Assembly (NCBI GenBank): GCA_036583965.1
Contig: JAZBQD010000030.1
Span: forward strand, 112,559,889-112,623,888
Source: Prunella strophiata
Taxonomy: Eukaryota > Chordata > Aves > Passeriformes > Prunellidae
DNA length: 64,000 bases
Direction: 5' to 3'
Shown one piece after another: positions 34,692-46,835 of this stretch; within the stretch, counting starts at the first letter, position 1; every line of letters begins with the position of its first letter. Below the pieces are notes generated by a model. The model was not told the origin of the DNA and did not search any database. It saw only the letters and a list, made by a program, of their open reading frames with translations. A program made the translations under genes and the position numbers.

Positions 34692-37479
34692 GTCAGACCC
34701 TCTCCACCAAAACTGCAAGCCAAAAAAACTGCATTTCCCTCAAGCCCACTGAGATTATTTGAGAGGGTTTGGAGAAGAGTAGTGATCAGGAGGAAAAGAG
34801 CAGTGGTTTGTAGGGGTTATTGAGAGAATGAGCTGAGGAGGATCAGTGAGGACGCCTCCTCAATCTGTTCTTCCCATTTCAGCAGCAGAATGGGCTGATA
34901 ACAGGCACTCAGATCTTATCTAGCTCTTTTTTGGAGGATTTCACCCTAAAATAAGCAAAAAGAAGAACCACCTCCATTTCTTATCCCTTGGACAAGCTGG
35001 GTGGGGGTGTGTGTGTGAGAAAGAGAGAAAGGATCACTGTAGCACAGGTTATCTTTGAAAATACCAAAAAGTAGCTTCTGTGAGATCAAACAGGGCATGA
35101 AGAGGTTAATCTCCTTTGTGTGGGTCATCCCTTGAGTCTGGGCAGCATAAAACATTTTAATAAGCAAACTGACAACTCCACTGCAATGTAAGAGCACAAT
35201 TGAGAAATTCTTGGTCAGCCTTGGCAGGCTTGGCTGTGGATTCAACAGTTGATGGGACAAGAAGTCTGCTGCCTTCTTGTCACTTCTGGCTGCCTTGTCC
35301 TGCAAACAAACCTGGAATATTTTGCATAACAGTTAGCATGGCTATTTCCAAGTCTCAGCATCATGGCATCTGTGGGTGTTCCTAAACCTCAGGATGTGCA
35401 CAGGGTAAACTCAACACCTGCAGCCAGGAGGGAATGTTTTGCTGCTGGTTCCTCTCCAGCAGAGAGGTGCTTGTATGAAATATTTCTGCCTCTGCCATGT
35501 TGCTTAATATTATTACAGTTTTTCAGTTGCTTAGGCATGCAAGAGTACTGACTGTGGCCAATTTTGCAAGCTGTGATTATTTCAGTTATTTGTCAAGAAA
35601 GGTGTGGACAAATCTGTTGCAGTGTCCTCTGCAATGGTGTTGTCAATTCTGTTCTGGAGACAGGAGAGTGATGTTCTGAATAACAAATGTCCTGCCAACA
35701 CTGAAATACAGAGCTTTTGAATGCTCTGAAGCATTTCTCTCCCTAGTGATTGGCACTTTTTTGAAAAAGACCTTTACTAATTCTTAGCAGGGTTAGCTCA
35801 GCAAGGGATTTTTTATTTAGTGTATTCCTGGAGGTGTGTTTGAGGTAGGGTTTGAATGACTATTCAAAGAGCAAGATGGTCACAGTCTTGCCATTTTGAG
35901 ATCACTTGAAGAAATGAATGGGCAAAAATCAGTTGGTTTTGATTATTGCATGGGACAGTGTGCAGGTCATGTGGCAAAGTTAGAAGTAAAATTCACATTT
36001 CCAGCTGTGGTAACTTTCTATTTATTATAATTAAGGGACATTTAAAAATTACAGACATAATGAAAATATTTTGGTAAATTTCCTGGCGTTTGGTTGTTTA
36101 CTTCAGAGAAAACGGAAATTTTCAGAGTTCTCTGCTGTATGTGTGGGCAATCTCATCCAGATCCAAGATTTACCACCAGACTTGCATCCCTCTAGATTCC
36201 TGCTTATTTCATACCAGATGGAGGCATTATTTTAAGTGGTTTTTGGTGGAATTCAGGAGGTCTCCACCTCTTTCAGACCAGCCTGAACAACAGTGAAAAT
36301 AGAGGGAATGGTAATGAAGTTAAGCCATAGAAAAGCTATTTAGGCTGCCATTCATGTCCCATATTTTCATGGGATGAACCTTGGGAGCCAGCTGACCTCC
36401 ACATGCTCCATTATCAGCCTTGAGGATATCACAAAATCACAAAGTCATGAAGATGATAAGGAAGAAAGTCTTGAAGAACTTTTTCTCCTTGGCTTTAATC
36501 TTTTCTCTGCAAAAAGTAGAAATTCTTCATGGTATGAGCTGAGGGACCTTTGTGTTGTTGGTTCCTTACTCAAGAACAAGGAGAAGTAGAATTGGAGGGA
36601 AATAGAAAATGAGGAGTTTAGAGAGAAAATACAAAAAGGCTTAAATTAAAATTAAGAATTTATTAAAAAACATTTTGCTACAAATGTCAACTGTTTGGGG
36701 CTCTTTTCCCCCAGATGGTTTTGCCAATACTTCAGGTATTGAGTACAAAACCATGTAGGTGTAGCAATGTACAACACAGCAGTCTGGGAAAAAAAATGCA
36801 GAATATTTTAATATTTTAATATTATTAATTAGAGACCCACTCTAGTCTGTGGAATAACTGCCCAAATCTGTGAGTGCTTATTTAGCCTGTACCCAAGAAA
36901 GATTTTTTCAGACACGAGGGGAGATTTCACTCGAATAAAGATAAGGATTGAACAGAGAGTTTTGAAACTTGTTCAGCTCCAGCATGCAGTGCTGTCAGTG
37001 GACCAGAAGCTCTGTTAAAAAGAGCTAAAAACAATGGCTAAAAAGGCCTAAGAACAATGAGGCAGAAGAGCTGAGTGGGGGAAGGAGTTAACTCACAGAA
37101 TTCATAGAATCACTGGGTTGGAAGAGACCTTCAAGATCATCGAGTCCAATCCAGCCCCAACACCTCAACTAAACCCTGGTAGGGATGGTGACTCCACCAG
37201 GGATGGTGACCCCACCACCTCCCTGGGCAGCCATTCCAGAACTTTATCACCATTTCTGTAAAAAACTTTTTCCTAAAACCCACCCTATATTTCCCTTGGT
37301 GCAGCACAGGCTTTGTTGTTAGCGCTCCGAGCTCCCAGCTCTCCACCGTTGTTCTCCCTCGCACTCAGCACACCAAATTCACTCCTCCAGCAGTCAGTCA
37401 AGGGGGGATTATTTTGCACATGCCCAGTGCTTCAGAATTCCCCTTCCCTGCCTGATTTTGCTGTGTGTGGCCCCTGCAG
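34692..37479 (+). other. ERG: ERG intron (about 2.8 kb)
   Basis: Runs from donor GTCAGA to acceptor CCCCTGCAG. Apart from the CR1 copy at 37093-37310 and a short GT run near 35010, I see no feature. Confidence 0.93.
37093..37310 (-). mobile_element. CR1 LINE 3' fragment, antisense, near the PNT exon
   Basis: The + strand begins cacagaattcatagaatcac and passes through ACCTCCCTGGGCAGCCATTC and TTTCCCTTGGTGCAGC. An AGGGATGGTGAC word is repeated in tandem at 37182 and 37199. It ends some 170 bp before the PNT exon. Confidence 0.87.
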
Positions 37480-37683
37480 ACCCCACGCTGTGGAGCACTG
37501 ACCACGTGCGCCAGTGGCTGGAGTGGGCGGTCAAGGAGTACGGGCTGCCGGACGTGGACATCCTGCTCTTCCAGAACATCGACGGCAAGGAGCTCTGCAA
37601 AATGACCAAGGATGACTTCCAGAGGCTCACCCCCAGCTACAATGCAGACATCCTCCTGTCACACCTACACTACCTCAGAGAGA
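37480..37683 (+). CDS. ERG: ERG coding exon: PNT (Pointed/SAM) domain (204 bp)
   Basis: Encodes residues 124-191 plus one base of 192, including [34 protein letters not shown] and the end HLHYLRE. This is the core of the Pointed domain, a five-helix SAM-type fold used by ETS factors for protein contacts, with the [10 protein letters not shown] and [12 protein letters not shown] signatures intact. The acceptor is CCCCTGCAG and the donor GAGA|GTAAGC, both phase 1, so skipping would keep the frame. 204 bp equals the human exon. Codon third positions are GC-rich in the first half. A CR1 copy lies about 170 bp upstream. Confidence 0.98.
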
Positions 37684-38616
37684 GTAAGCCAGCCCTCCGT
37701 CGTGCCTGCAGCCAGTCCTAGATTTAGCGCTGTGAATAAAAATTGGGTTTTGCAAATGTCTGTTGCAAATGTTGCTGTTCCTAAGAGCATAACAGGGAGG
37801 CCAGCCCAAATCCTGTTGAGTCTGATGGAAAGATTCCCCATTAATTTCACTCATGTTTATCAAAGAGAAGAATTAGTGACTCTTTCTAGGTATCCATCTC
37901 AGAGAAAAATTGAGTTGAAGCATATTCAGCAGAGAAAAATCGAGTTGAAGCCTATTCAGCAGGAAGAAAAATCACATGGGGTTCAGTGCTAATGTTTTTT
38001 CTGGTCACATACTCATTTCTTTCCATTTTAACTAAACAAGAGTGCAAACATTGATTCATAAAGTGAATTCCAGGCATGATTCTAAGGAATGGCAGGAGTT
38101 TGCTGTACTCTGGGTAAGATCAGGAAGATTCAACTGAACTGAATAAAAAATAAAAATCTGTAAATTCATGGAAAAAAAGGAACAGTCCCTGAAGTCCAAA
38201 TGCAAATGAATCATAGTGCTTGGCTAGAATTTCAGTGGGAAAAAAGGGACTAGGGATTACCTGGATTGAGGGCTTTCACATAAGCTTGAGGAAAATTTGC
38301 CTCAGTTTAAAGAAGTTAAAATGAACATGGTTTTTAGAGAAAAAACCACCAAGCATTGCAACACCAGTGCGGTGCAGTCTCCTCCACACGCACACTGTCA
38401 ATAACCAGCCAGAAATTTTGTGCATTCATAACAATAAATTATGATATTGCATAAATGAATGCCCTAAATTTACCCTGTAGCCCACACACCTCCCTCCAAA
38501 CTGCAGGCTGTTGATAGATTCACATTCAGGCAATCCTGTCAGGGGAAAATATGGTTTAAAAAGATAATTCACGATTTTTTTTACATTTTGGTGTTGCTTT
38601 TTGTTTTGTTTTGTAG
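37684..38616 (+). other. ERG: ERG intron (933 bp)
   Basis: Donor GTAAGC, acceptor TTTTGTAG. It holds a 30-bp tandem duplication at 37900-37959. No other feature seen. Confidence 0.95.
37900..37959. repeat. 30-bp direct tandem duplication
   Basis: Two copies side by side, each starting CAGAGAAAAAT and containing GAGTTGAAGC, differing at 2 positions (T/C and A/C). A third partial unit, CAGGAAGAAAAATC, follows. Confidence 0.9.
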
Positions 38617-38697
38617 CTCCTCTTCCACATTTGACTTCAGATGATGTTGATAAGGCCTTACAAAACTCTCCACGGTTAATGCATGCTAGAAACACAG
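38617..38697 (+). CDS. ERG: ERG coding exon: central linker (81 bp)
   Basis: Encodes the end of residue 192 to residue 218 plus one base of 219: TPLPHLTSDDVDKALQNSPR then LMHARNT. It is the linker just after the Pointed domain. The acceptor TTTTGTAG and donor CACAG|GTAATG are both phase 1, and 81 bp is the size of the human exon. In human ERG this exon and the 72-bp one that follows are the known alternatively used cassettes; the same is likely here because the frame is kept if it is left out. Codons are AT-rich (TTA, ACA, GAT), in contrast to the last exon. Confidence 0.97.
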
Positions 38698-40600
38698 GTA
38701 ATGCTGGCACTGCTCCCACTGCTGTAGGTCATCTTCTAAAAGCACAGGATTCCTTTCCATGGGCTGCTTGCTAAAAAAATGGAAGTGGTAAATCAGGAGG
38801 GAGGCAAGAGAATCCCCTCCCTGCTGTCTGTGTTTTTGTGCACAGACACACAGAGAAAAGGTGAGATCACGCAGGGCCAGGTGGTGCAAAAATGGTGCAA
38901 AAATTTCTTGTGTACTACAAGAGAATGGGGTTCCTGACACAGCATAAAACTGCAGGTCTGGGGCCTCTTATATGAGGATTTTTTTTGGTCCTTCTGTCCA
39001 TTCTACTGTCAGATCTGCTCCATGGATCCCTAGAAGCTTCTCAGAGCTCAGAAGGTGCTTTGGGCTCTGGGGAATGGGGTTGTCTCCCCTCCCATGAGCT
39101 AAATGTTGTTGAAATCAATACAATTGCTCTTTAGGCAGTTAGCTCATCTCATTTTCTAGCTGCTGTGGGACTTGAGCTGGGAATTCCACTAAGTCTGATC
39201 TGAATTTCAAAGGATTTTTGTTGATATTCACCCTTCTGTTAATTTGGCCCAGAAAAGTGTTGAGTGTAGGCAGGAGAATGACACATGCCTCATCTGTCTT
39301 TCAGGATGCAACTCTGAGTATTTATGAAAATAATTCAGAATCTATTTTAACTTGCTGTAACAGTTGTGCAGCAGAGGATGGCATGGAATTGTACAAATAA
39401 TGTGGTTTATATCCCTACAAAAGATGTTTGGAATATTGCATGATCATGCCTGAGGGTGTTAGTTACCTACAGTGACCAGAAATAACAACTCTCTATGAGA
39501 AAGGAAAAAGATAATACAAAGGATAATGCAAAAGAAAAAGAAAACAAAACTTGGATAGCAATGCTTCTTTCATATTTTATTTAATTTTTCACTCTGAGTG
39601 AGTTTCATAGCAAAATTCACTGGATTAGAAGATCTTTCCCTCAGATTAGAGGTTTGCCACTGGTCATAGTGGCAAACAAAGTCCTGCTGTGGGCTCTAGG
39701 CCTGCTGCAAATCCCACCAAAGGCAACAAAAAACTTTTCCATTCACTTTGATGTGGTTTGGATAAGATTGAAGTCCTTTTTAAAAATAGATGGACTTGAT
39801 GGTCTTTTCCATCTCTGGCTTTAGAGATCCTCATTTGCCAAGCAGCTTCCACTTGTGGATATCCAAGTGTTGTTCAGCAGTTCTGTGTGTTATCTTTTTC
39901 TCTATGTGTGCACTGACAATGATATTCTGAAATTCATTTCACCAAAATGAGATTATCTGTCATTGGGGAGTGTGAATAATGTCGTGCTGATCATCAGCAT
40001 AGGGGAAATCACTTGTTCAATTTTCATGTGGGTCACAAAAGAGTTAGGAAAAAAAAAGGGTCTTGAAATCAGCAGTAATTGGCTTTTTTGATGTTCCTGG
40101 AGAGAGTCATGAGAAGTCCATTGGTGTAGTCAGAGCAATTTCAATGCCTGGGAAAAGGAGATTCCATTTCCTACATCAAGCTCAGTATTTCTCATTTTTT
40201 CACTCTGGTGAAGATTAATGAGATATCTGAGGGTCTGACCCAAAAGTCTCTGTTGAAAATATGAACCTTTCTGGGAATGCACTAATGAAGGAAAAGAGTT
40301 TTTATTTGAGGGGATACAAAGCCACCTTCCCAGGTGGAGGTGGCTGTGGTAGAAGGGATTTCCTGAGCTTGACTGTCTCCTTCTTAAAATAGATTTTGCA
40401 CAGACTTTTATCCAGTAATTTGAATGGATTTGCATAGATGTGAAGATTATTGGAATGAACTTTTATATGTAACAGTCCAAAGGCAGAAATTAGTTTTTCA
40501 GATTCCTCACTCATTCACTCTGCAGGAGGGGAAAATATTGGTGCATTTAGGGACTGTGGAAATGAATCTTTTGGTGTTATGTCCTCTTCTTTCTCTTCAG
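38698..40600 (+). other. ERG: ERG intron (1.9 kb)
   Basis: Donor GTAATG, acceptor TTCTCTTCAG with a good pyrimidine tract. I recognise no repeat or other element in it. Confidence 0.95.
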
Positions 40601-40672
40601 GAGGTGCCACTTTTATTTTCCCAAACACATCAGTTTATCCAGAAGCAACACAAAGAATTGCAACCAGGCCAG
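40601..40672 (+). CDS. ERG: ERG coding exon: central cassette (72 bp)
   Basis: Encodes residues 219-242 plus one base of 243: GGATFIFPNTSVYPEATQRI then ATRP. The acceptor is TTCTCTTCAG and the donor GGCCAG|GTATGA, both phase 1. It corresponds to the 72-bp exon of human ERG that is used in some isoforms only. Its presence with intact splice sites and frame shows the bird can make the long form. Confidence 0.97.
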
Positions 40673-41924
40673 GTATGAGCAGTGACCACTTTTTGTGTGC
40701 TGTGATCTTACTCATTTCATCTCTTGAAATATCTCATTCTTTTTCCCTTTTCATAAATATGAGGCTCTATTTTGAACACACATTATATAATTTAATCACA
40801 TGTGTCTATATAATTCGTGTAGAGTGAAATAATTAAATAGAGCAGTTTAATAAGTCCATTTCTTCCACAAATCTCTGTCTTGGAAGAAATTGTATCAACT
40901 TTTTAAAGCACCAGGGAGTCAGAAACCTGAGCTCTGTTCACTGGTTCTGTTGCACTGTCCCAGCACAGTCACCTGTCAATGCCCTTCAGCTCTCTGTTTG
41001 TAAAATGAGGCTAAAAATTTCCTTTTATTTGAAATCTGTAGTGGAACAATACTCCAAAAATGCAGGATATATGCTTCTCCTGCTGTCTACATTTTATTTA
41101 TGTTTGAGGCAAGCAGAACCCACAACAATCTGATTATGAGTTTAAGAGTTTTAAGTAAAATCAAAACATAAGGAAATTCTTAATGCTCTAAATTTTGAAG
41201 CCTGTGAAAGTCTTGTGGATGTGCTGATTTGTGAAAGGCTGATGGGAATAATTAAAGAAGGTGAGGAGGTGGCTATGAAGCCAAAGATTTTCTTTTTATC
41301 ACCCTTCACCACAAAAAATGTTGGAAAAATGCCTAATCTGGACATTTGCTTTTCCAATAATGAGTGCAGAGTACTAAGGGACATCAAGAGGAGTTGCAGC
41401 AAATACTGAATTTAAAGGAAATTCATTACTGAGCCTGAGGCAAAAATCCAAGTGCTCAGAAGGGACATGCACTGGAATTGGCTGAGCTGTGGTGAAAAAA
41501 GATATTGACATGTTAAAAAAAGGGAGTTTGAACAGCAATTATTTTATTTCTGCTCTAGGGTAGAGTGCAGGAGGGTACATACAGATATTATTTTATATAG
41601 CCTTGTGTACATGTATAAATGCATGTCTGTATGTTTGGTAATTGATAATTTGAAAAGAGAGAAAAGGAAACAACTACCAGGCCATTACATCAACAAATTC
41701 AACTTGTTTGGATCCTTGGAAATCAAACTCTGCTAGAATTGTTTGTTTATATTAATGGCTAAAAAGAAAACTGCTGATCCAGTGCATACATTTGGCTTTC
41801 ATAAGGCATTCACCAAAACACCCCACAACTATTTACAATCGAAATTAAATCAGTGTATCATAAGAAACAAATTAAGAACTGGCTAATTATCCTGTCACCA
41901 GTAACAGGCATCTTAAGTTAAGTT

Positions 41925-42300
41925 GGGATTGTTCAGCCTGGGGAAGAGAAGCTTTGGGGTGATGGAATTGTGGCCTGAAGGAGCCCCAGGAAACATGGAG
42001 AGAGACAATTTCCAGGGCATGCAGGGACAGCACACAGGGAATGGCTCCCAGTGCCAGAGGGCAGGGCTGGATGGGATTTTGGGAATGAGGAATTGTTCCC
42101 TGGCAGGGTGGGCAGGGGCTGGGATGGAATTGCCAGAGCAGCTGTGGCTGCCCCTGGATCCCTGGCAGTGCCCAAGGCCAGGCTGGACACTGGGGCTGGG
42201 AGCAGCCTGGCACAGTGCAAGGTGTCCCTGCCATGGCAGGGGTGAAACAAGATGATCTTTAATGTCCCTTCACACCCAACCCATTCCATGATTCTAGTGA
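41925..42300 (+). mobile_element. CR1 LINE 3' fragment
   Basis: Sense CR1 from GGGATTGTTCAGCCTGGGG through GACAATTTCCAGGGCATGCA, GGAATTGTTCCCTGGCAGGG and the GGACACTGGGG block to CCATTCCATGATTCTAG. It is nearly identical to 60990-61325. Confidence 0.9.
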
Positions 42301-44346
42301 TTTTGTTGTTACTTAAACCCAGAGATTCCTATGCAGGATTCCTGTCCAGGTACCCAGGAAGTTCATTAGGGAGAAACAACTTGGCAATCAATTAACAACT
42401 GAAAACCCAAGTTGATAGATGCAGCACAAGGCACAAGTTATTTGCATATCTTACTGATTCCAAATTAGCCCCCTTCACTCATGAAGGAACAACTTAAGAG
42501 AGTCATCTTTATTTATGGCACAGTGACAGCCACTGCTCTGCTCGTGGGCCAAAGTGAAAGATGAACAAAAAAGTGAACAAATGAGGAAATCACAGTGGAG
42601 AATCCCTTGGGGAATGTGGCTGTGCCATTAAACCCTCCAGCAGTGTGGCCTTGCATGGAAAGCTGTGTCAATCATCCCTTATCAAAAAGGCTCTCTGCAG
42701 AGTTTGGAGGTGCTTAGAAATGCCTGGGAAAGCCATGGGAGTATGGAAAAATCTTTGGAGCATGTTGAGAGATACAGAGGTTTGAAATTCTACAAATCAC
42801 AGTCTGGAGTTGAGGAAAAGTGATATAATTATCAAAATAAAGAGAGTGACAGAGCACCTGCTTGGTGTCAGTATAAGATGAAGTGATATTCCAAATAAAT
42901 TAAACATTTTCATGGAGCATTAAAGCAGACAGGGGCACCCAGGAGCTCTCAGGGACACTGGGGAATGTCAGCACAAATAGGGATGAGAAGACAAAGCAGA
43001 ACTATGGAAACAATCACCAAACATAAATCCAAAGGCCCCAAACTCAGTAATTCCCAGCAGAAGTGAACATATAAGAGCAGAGGGACCTGGTGTCCCACAG
43101 GAAAAGCTGTGCCAGTGGAGAGGATTTCAGGCAAAGGCTTGAATGAGTCTGTTTTCCACTGGACTTGAATGAAAATTGGGATTTCTTGTTCCCTGATGAG
43201 GTCTATGATTTCCATATTTGTTTCATCCTACATGTGATGGAAAAATAAAATGTAAATTTTCTCAAGAGGAAAACATCCTAAACCTATCAGACATGGTGAG
43301 CTCCTTCATTTCAGCATTTTTATCTAACTCACATTTAAAATGACACTTAACAAAATTCGTGTCAGCATCTTTCTGCATTCACACAATTACTTGTGGAATT
43401 GCAGTTTAGTTTTAGGGTGTCTCTGTTCTTCTGTGCAGAACTAAACATTTTCTACAAAGAACTGTAGTGATTTTGGAAGTATTGTTTTAATTTATCTTTT
43501 ACAATTGAAAGTTGATGGACATCCTCAAAGTCAGAATTTTTATTCAGAGAAAAAGGGGCTTTTTGCAGAAATTCAGTTTTCTTTCAGGAAACTGTTTTGT
43601 TGGCTTATTCTGTGGTTTTCCTTTGAGTTAAATGTCACATTTCAACCAGGCTGCAAAGAAGCTTTCCCATAAACAAAGCACTGTTCATGTGAGAGCAAAA
43701 GCAGACCCTGGGGACAGCCACTTGATGACATGAAAAAGGTCAAAAATGAGGAGTGGGGGGAATAAATAAAGTTCAGTGGGAATCAGCCAAATCCTGGGGT
43801 GCAGTTCTGGAGAGAGTATTTAAGCACTGCCATTGTTAAGGCACTACAATAGAAAATGGGAAATGAGCAGGGCTTGCAGTGCAAGGGAGGATTTCTCCAG
43901 TCACCTTTACAAGAGAACAGGAGGTTTCAGTGACAATGAGGCTCTCAGGAGCCCTGGGACACCTGGTTGGGGTTTGTCTCACCAAACAGGAGCATTCCCA
44001 TCAGGGACCTGTCCCAGATAAGGACATGTTGTGCTGAGATCTGATGGACAAGAACAGATCTGCTTATCTGCAATAACAATGTGTTTATCAAGGCACGATG
44101 CTGAACCAAGCATGAAGCTGGAGCTTTGCTCTATTTCAAGAAAAGCTGATAATGTGATTTTTCTTTTCATGGAGAGGGCGTAGTCAAAAGATCATCTTGT
44201 GATGTGATGAGTTAAAAGGCAAGACATTTTTCTCACAGTACTGAATTTGTACCAAGTGTGTTTCAAGTGCCACCAAGTACAAGCACACACAGCATCTGCC
44301 AGTGCTCTCAGGGCACAGGTGTCTGATGATTTGGGGATCCAAAAAT

Positions 44347-44472
44347 AGGAGAGAGGGGAGGGGAGGAGAGGAGAAAGGAGAAAGGAAAGAGAATGGAGGA
44401 AGGAGAAAGAAATAAGAAAAGAAAAGAAAAAAAAAGGAAAGAAAGAACGAAGAAAGCAATCCTACCGAACGA
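44347..44472. repeat. Purine-rich arm of the ERG intron repeat
   Basis: GGAGA, GGAAAG and GAAAAG words on the + strand, rarely broken by T or C. It leads straight into the pyrimidine run. Confidence 0.9.
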
Positions 44473-45197
44473 ACTCCTCCTCCTCCCTCCCTCCCCCTAC
44501 CCTCCTCCCTCCCTCACTCCCTCCCTCCCTCCCGCCCTCCCTCCCTCCCTCCCTCCCTACCTCCCTCCCTCCCTCCCTCCCTCCCTCCCCTCCCTCCCTC
44601 CCTCCCTCCCTCCCTCCCCTCCCTCCCTCCCCTCCCTCCCTCCCTCCATCCCTCCCCTCCCTCCCGCCCTCCCTCCCTCCCTCCCTCCCTCCCGCCCTCC
44701 CTCCCTCCCTCCCTCCCTCCCTCCCTCCCTCACTCCCTCCCTCCCTCCTCCTCCCTCCCTCCCTCCCTCCCTCCCTCCCTCCCTCCCTCCCTCCCTCCCT
44801 CCCTCCCTCCCGCCCTCCCTCCCTCCCTCCCTCCCTCCCTCCCTCCCCTCCCTCCCTCCCTACCTCCCTCCCTCCCTCACTCCCTCCCTCCCTCCCTCCC
44901 CTCCCTCCCTCCCTCCCTCCCTCCCTACCTCCCTCCCTCCCTCCCTTCCCTTCCCTTCCCTTCCCTTCCCTTCCCTTCCTTCCCTTCCCTTCCCTTCCCT
45001 TCCCTTCCCTTCCCTTCCCTTCCCTTCCCTTCCCTTCCCTTCCCTTCCCTTCCCTTCCCTTCCCTTCCCTTCCCTTCCCTTCCCTTCCCTTCCCTTCCCT
45101 TCCCTTCCCTTCCCTCCCCTCCCTCCTCCCTCCCTCCCGCCCTCCCTCCCTCCCGCCCTCCCTCCCTCCCTCCCTCCCTCCCTCCCCTCCCCTCCCC
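44473..45197. repeat. (CCCT)n / (TTCCC)n pyrimidine tract, 725 bp
   Basis: CCCT units with occasional A, G or an extra C from 44473 to 44942, then a very regular TTCCC pentamer array (about 44943-45113), then CCCT again to 45197. The minus strand is a run of GGGA, which can form G-quadruplexes. Long open frames on both strands here (such as a proline/serine/leucine frame) are simply the repeat translated. Confidence 0.97.
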
Positions 45198-45277
45198 TAA
45201 AAGAAAAAGAAAAGAAAAGAAAAGAAAAGAAAAGAAAAGAAAAGAAAAGAAAAGAAAAGAAAAGAAAAAGAAAAGAA
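45198..45277. repeat. (AAAAG)n purine arm
   Basis: About 16 AAAAG pentamers directly after the pyrimidine tract. The junction switches the strand on which purines lie. Confidence 0.95.
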
Positions 45278-46766
45278 TTGACAATGTTTTTCTGGCCAGA
45301 GAGTGGACTCCTTTCTTCCACACTTCTTCTCCTTATTTCACCCCCTACTCTGGCCCGGGAATCTAATAGGGTATGTAGAGAACCTGCCATGGAGCAGGGA
45401 ACTGGCCAGGCAAGGCAGGACTGCACAGCTGAGCCCCCTCTGTACAGACAGAACTCAGAACCCACTGGAATTACAACCAGAGTAATTCTGGATTTTTTTG
45501 CTAGATGGTAAAGTCTCTAACTAAACAGCAGTGTTGGTCTCAGCCTGGGCAGGACATCTGCAGGTCACAGTGATTCATTTTCTGCTCAGAGATGAGCACC
45601 TGTAAAATTCACATTATTTTCTCTGAAGCTGTGGAGTAGTCCTCAAGAAATCAGGGATACAAGGTTATTCATTATGAAAGTGCAGTACAGAAATCGGTTG
45701 CAAATTTCAGCAAAAACAAAGTTTTGAAGTGTAGGATTCTGGGAGGTGGCAGACCTGGCAGTGCCAAACAGACTGAATAAATTAAAGGCAATTTGGTTGT
45801 GCATTTTACATTACACTTTATTTCCATGCAATGCTTGGAAGTGGGCAGATAAATCTGCCTTGCACAGAGCCAGGCTGGGGCTGTTTTTTGCTTTCTGGTT
45901 TCATTTCCAAACATGAATTCTGAAATAAAGCACAAGTAGTGTTGAGAGTCAAGACATCTGCACCAACTTAGTTCCACCAGGTGGGCACTGCTACCTTCCT
46001 GAGGCCCTGGAAGTTACAGAAGTCTCTGATTTTGGCAGTAATTTTAGCTAATGTGCTAAAGTCAGCCGTGAAAAAGCACAGGAAACTGCCAAAGATTTCT
46101 AAGGGTAAAACAAACATTTGAATTTACTACATTTGCTTTATGAAGAAAGCTTTTATGATTTGCTTTTTTTTTTTCTTCTTTTTTTAATATGCTAAAGCAC
46201 TGAAATAAAATTGAAGTAACGATTAAATGAAAGAAAGGGAAATGAAAATTTAGATGTGTAAATTTAAGGAGCTTGTCTCAAGAAGCAGAAAGTAATAAAT
46301 CAAAGCCTGTCTTCTTAAAAGGAAATACTGTTAGATGCTGAATTTGGGGGGATTGTGCATAAAGTGAGCTCTTGGGGGGCTTTTCCTGCAAGATTCTAGC
46401 ACAGATTATTCAAGATGTGAGTGTGTGCCATTCCTTGGTGTGCTGGGCTGAGGAAGGGGACTGAAGGGGGTACCCAGAGCCTGTGGAGGTGATGAACTCT
46501 GCATTGTCTCTGAAGATTCTTTGCACCACCAATTTCAGTGCAGCTCAGACTTCTGACAACACCAGGCACCTCTGCAGAGCAGTGCAGAGCACAACTGTTG
46601 TTATTACTGGTGTTTGTAGAGACAATAAAGATGATAAAGGTTTTAACAAAGAATTCCTTGCCTGTTTCAGTAATTTTCCAAATCCTGAGTCCCCTCAAAC
46701 GTGCCCTTTTTGGACATAACCACTTTAGGCCATATCTGCATGAATAAATGTCATTTTCCTTCACAG

Positions 46767-46835
46767 ATTTGCCTTATGAGCAAGCCAGGAGATCAGCATG
46801 GACGAGTCACAGCCACCCCAGCCCTCAGTCAAAAG
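46767..46835 (+). CDS. ERG: ERG coding exon: central region (69 bp)
   Basis: Encodes the end of residue 243 to 265 plus one base of 266: DLPYEQARRSAWTSHSHPSP then QSK. It sits in the linker before the ETS domain, where ERG contacts other proteins and where inhibition of DNA binding is controlled. The acceptor is TTCACAG and the donor AAAAG|GTAAAA, both phase 1. 69 bp matches the human exon. An open frame runs on across the donor for 150 bases, but the splice site and the next exon fit the family. Confidence 0.96.

Larger units (their letters stand above)
40673..46766 (+). other. ERG: ERG intron (6.1 kb) with a long pyrimidine tract
   Basis: Donor GTATGA, acceptor TTCCTTCACAG. It contains a CR1 at 41925-42300 and the 44347-45277 repeat. 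The rest (40680-41920, 42305-44340, 45280-46766) shows no gene or repeat that I recognise. Confidence 0.94.

Noticed and set aside
44393..45511. A 372-residue open frame, and 132-201 residue frames on the other strand
   Set aside because: The frame is the CCCT/TTCCC repeat translated as proline, serine and leucine runs, with no stop because the repeat has none. There is no domain, start context or splice pattern.
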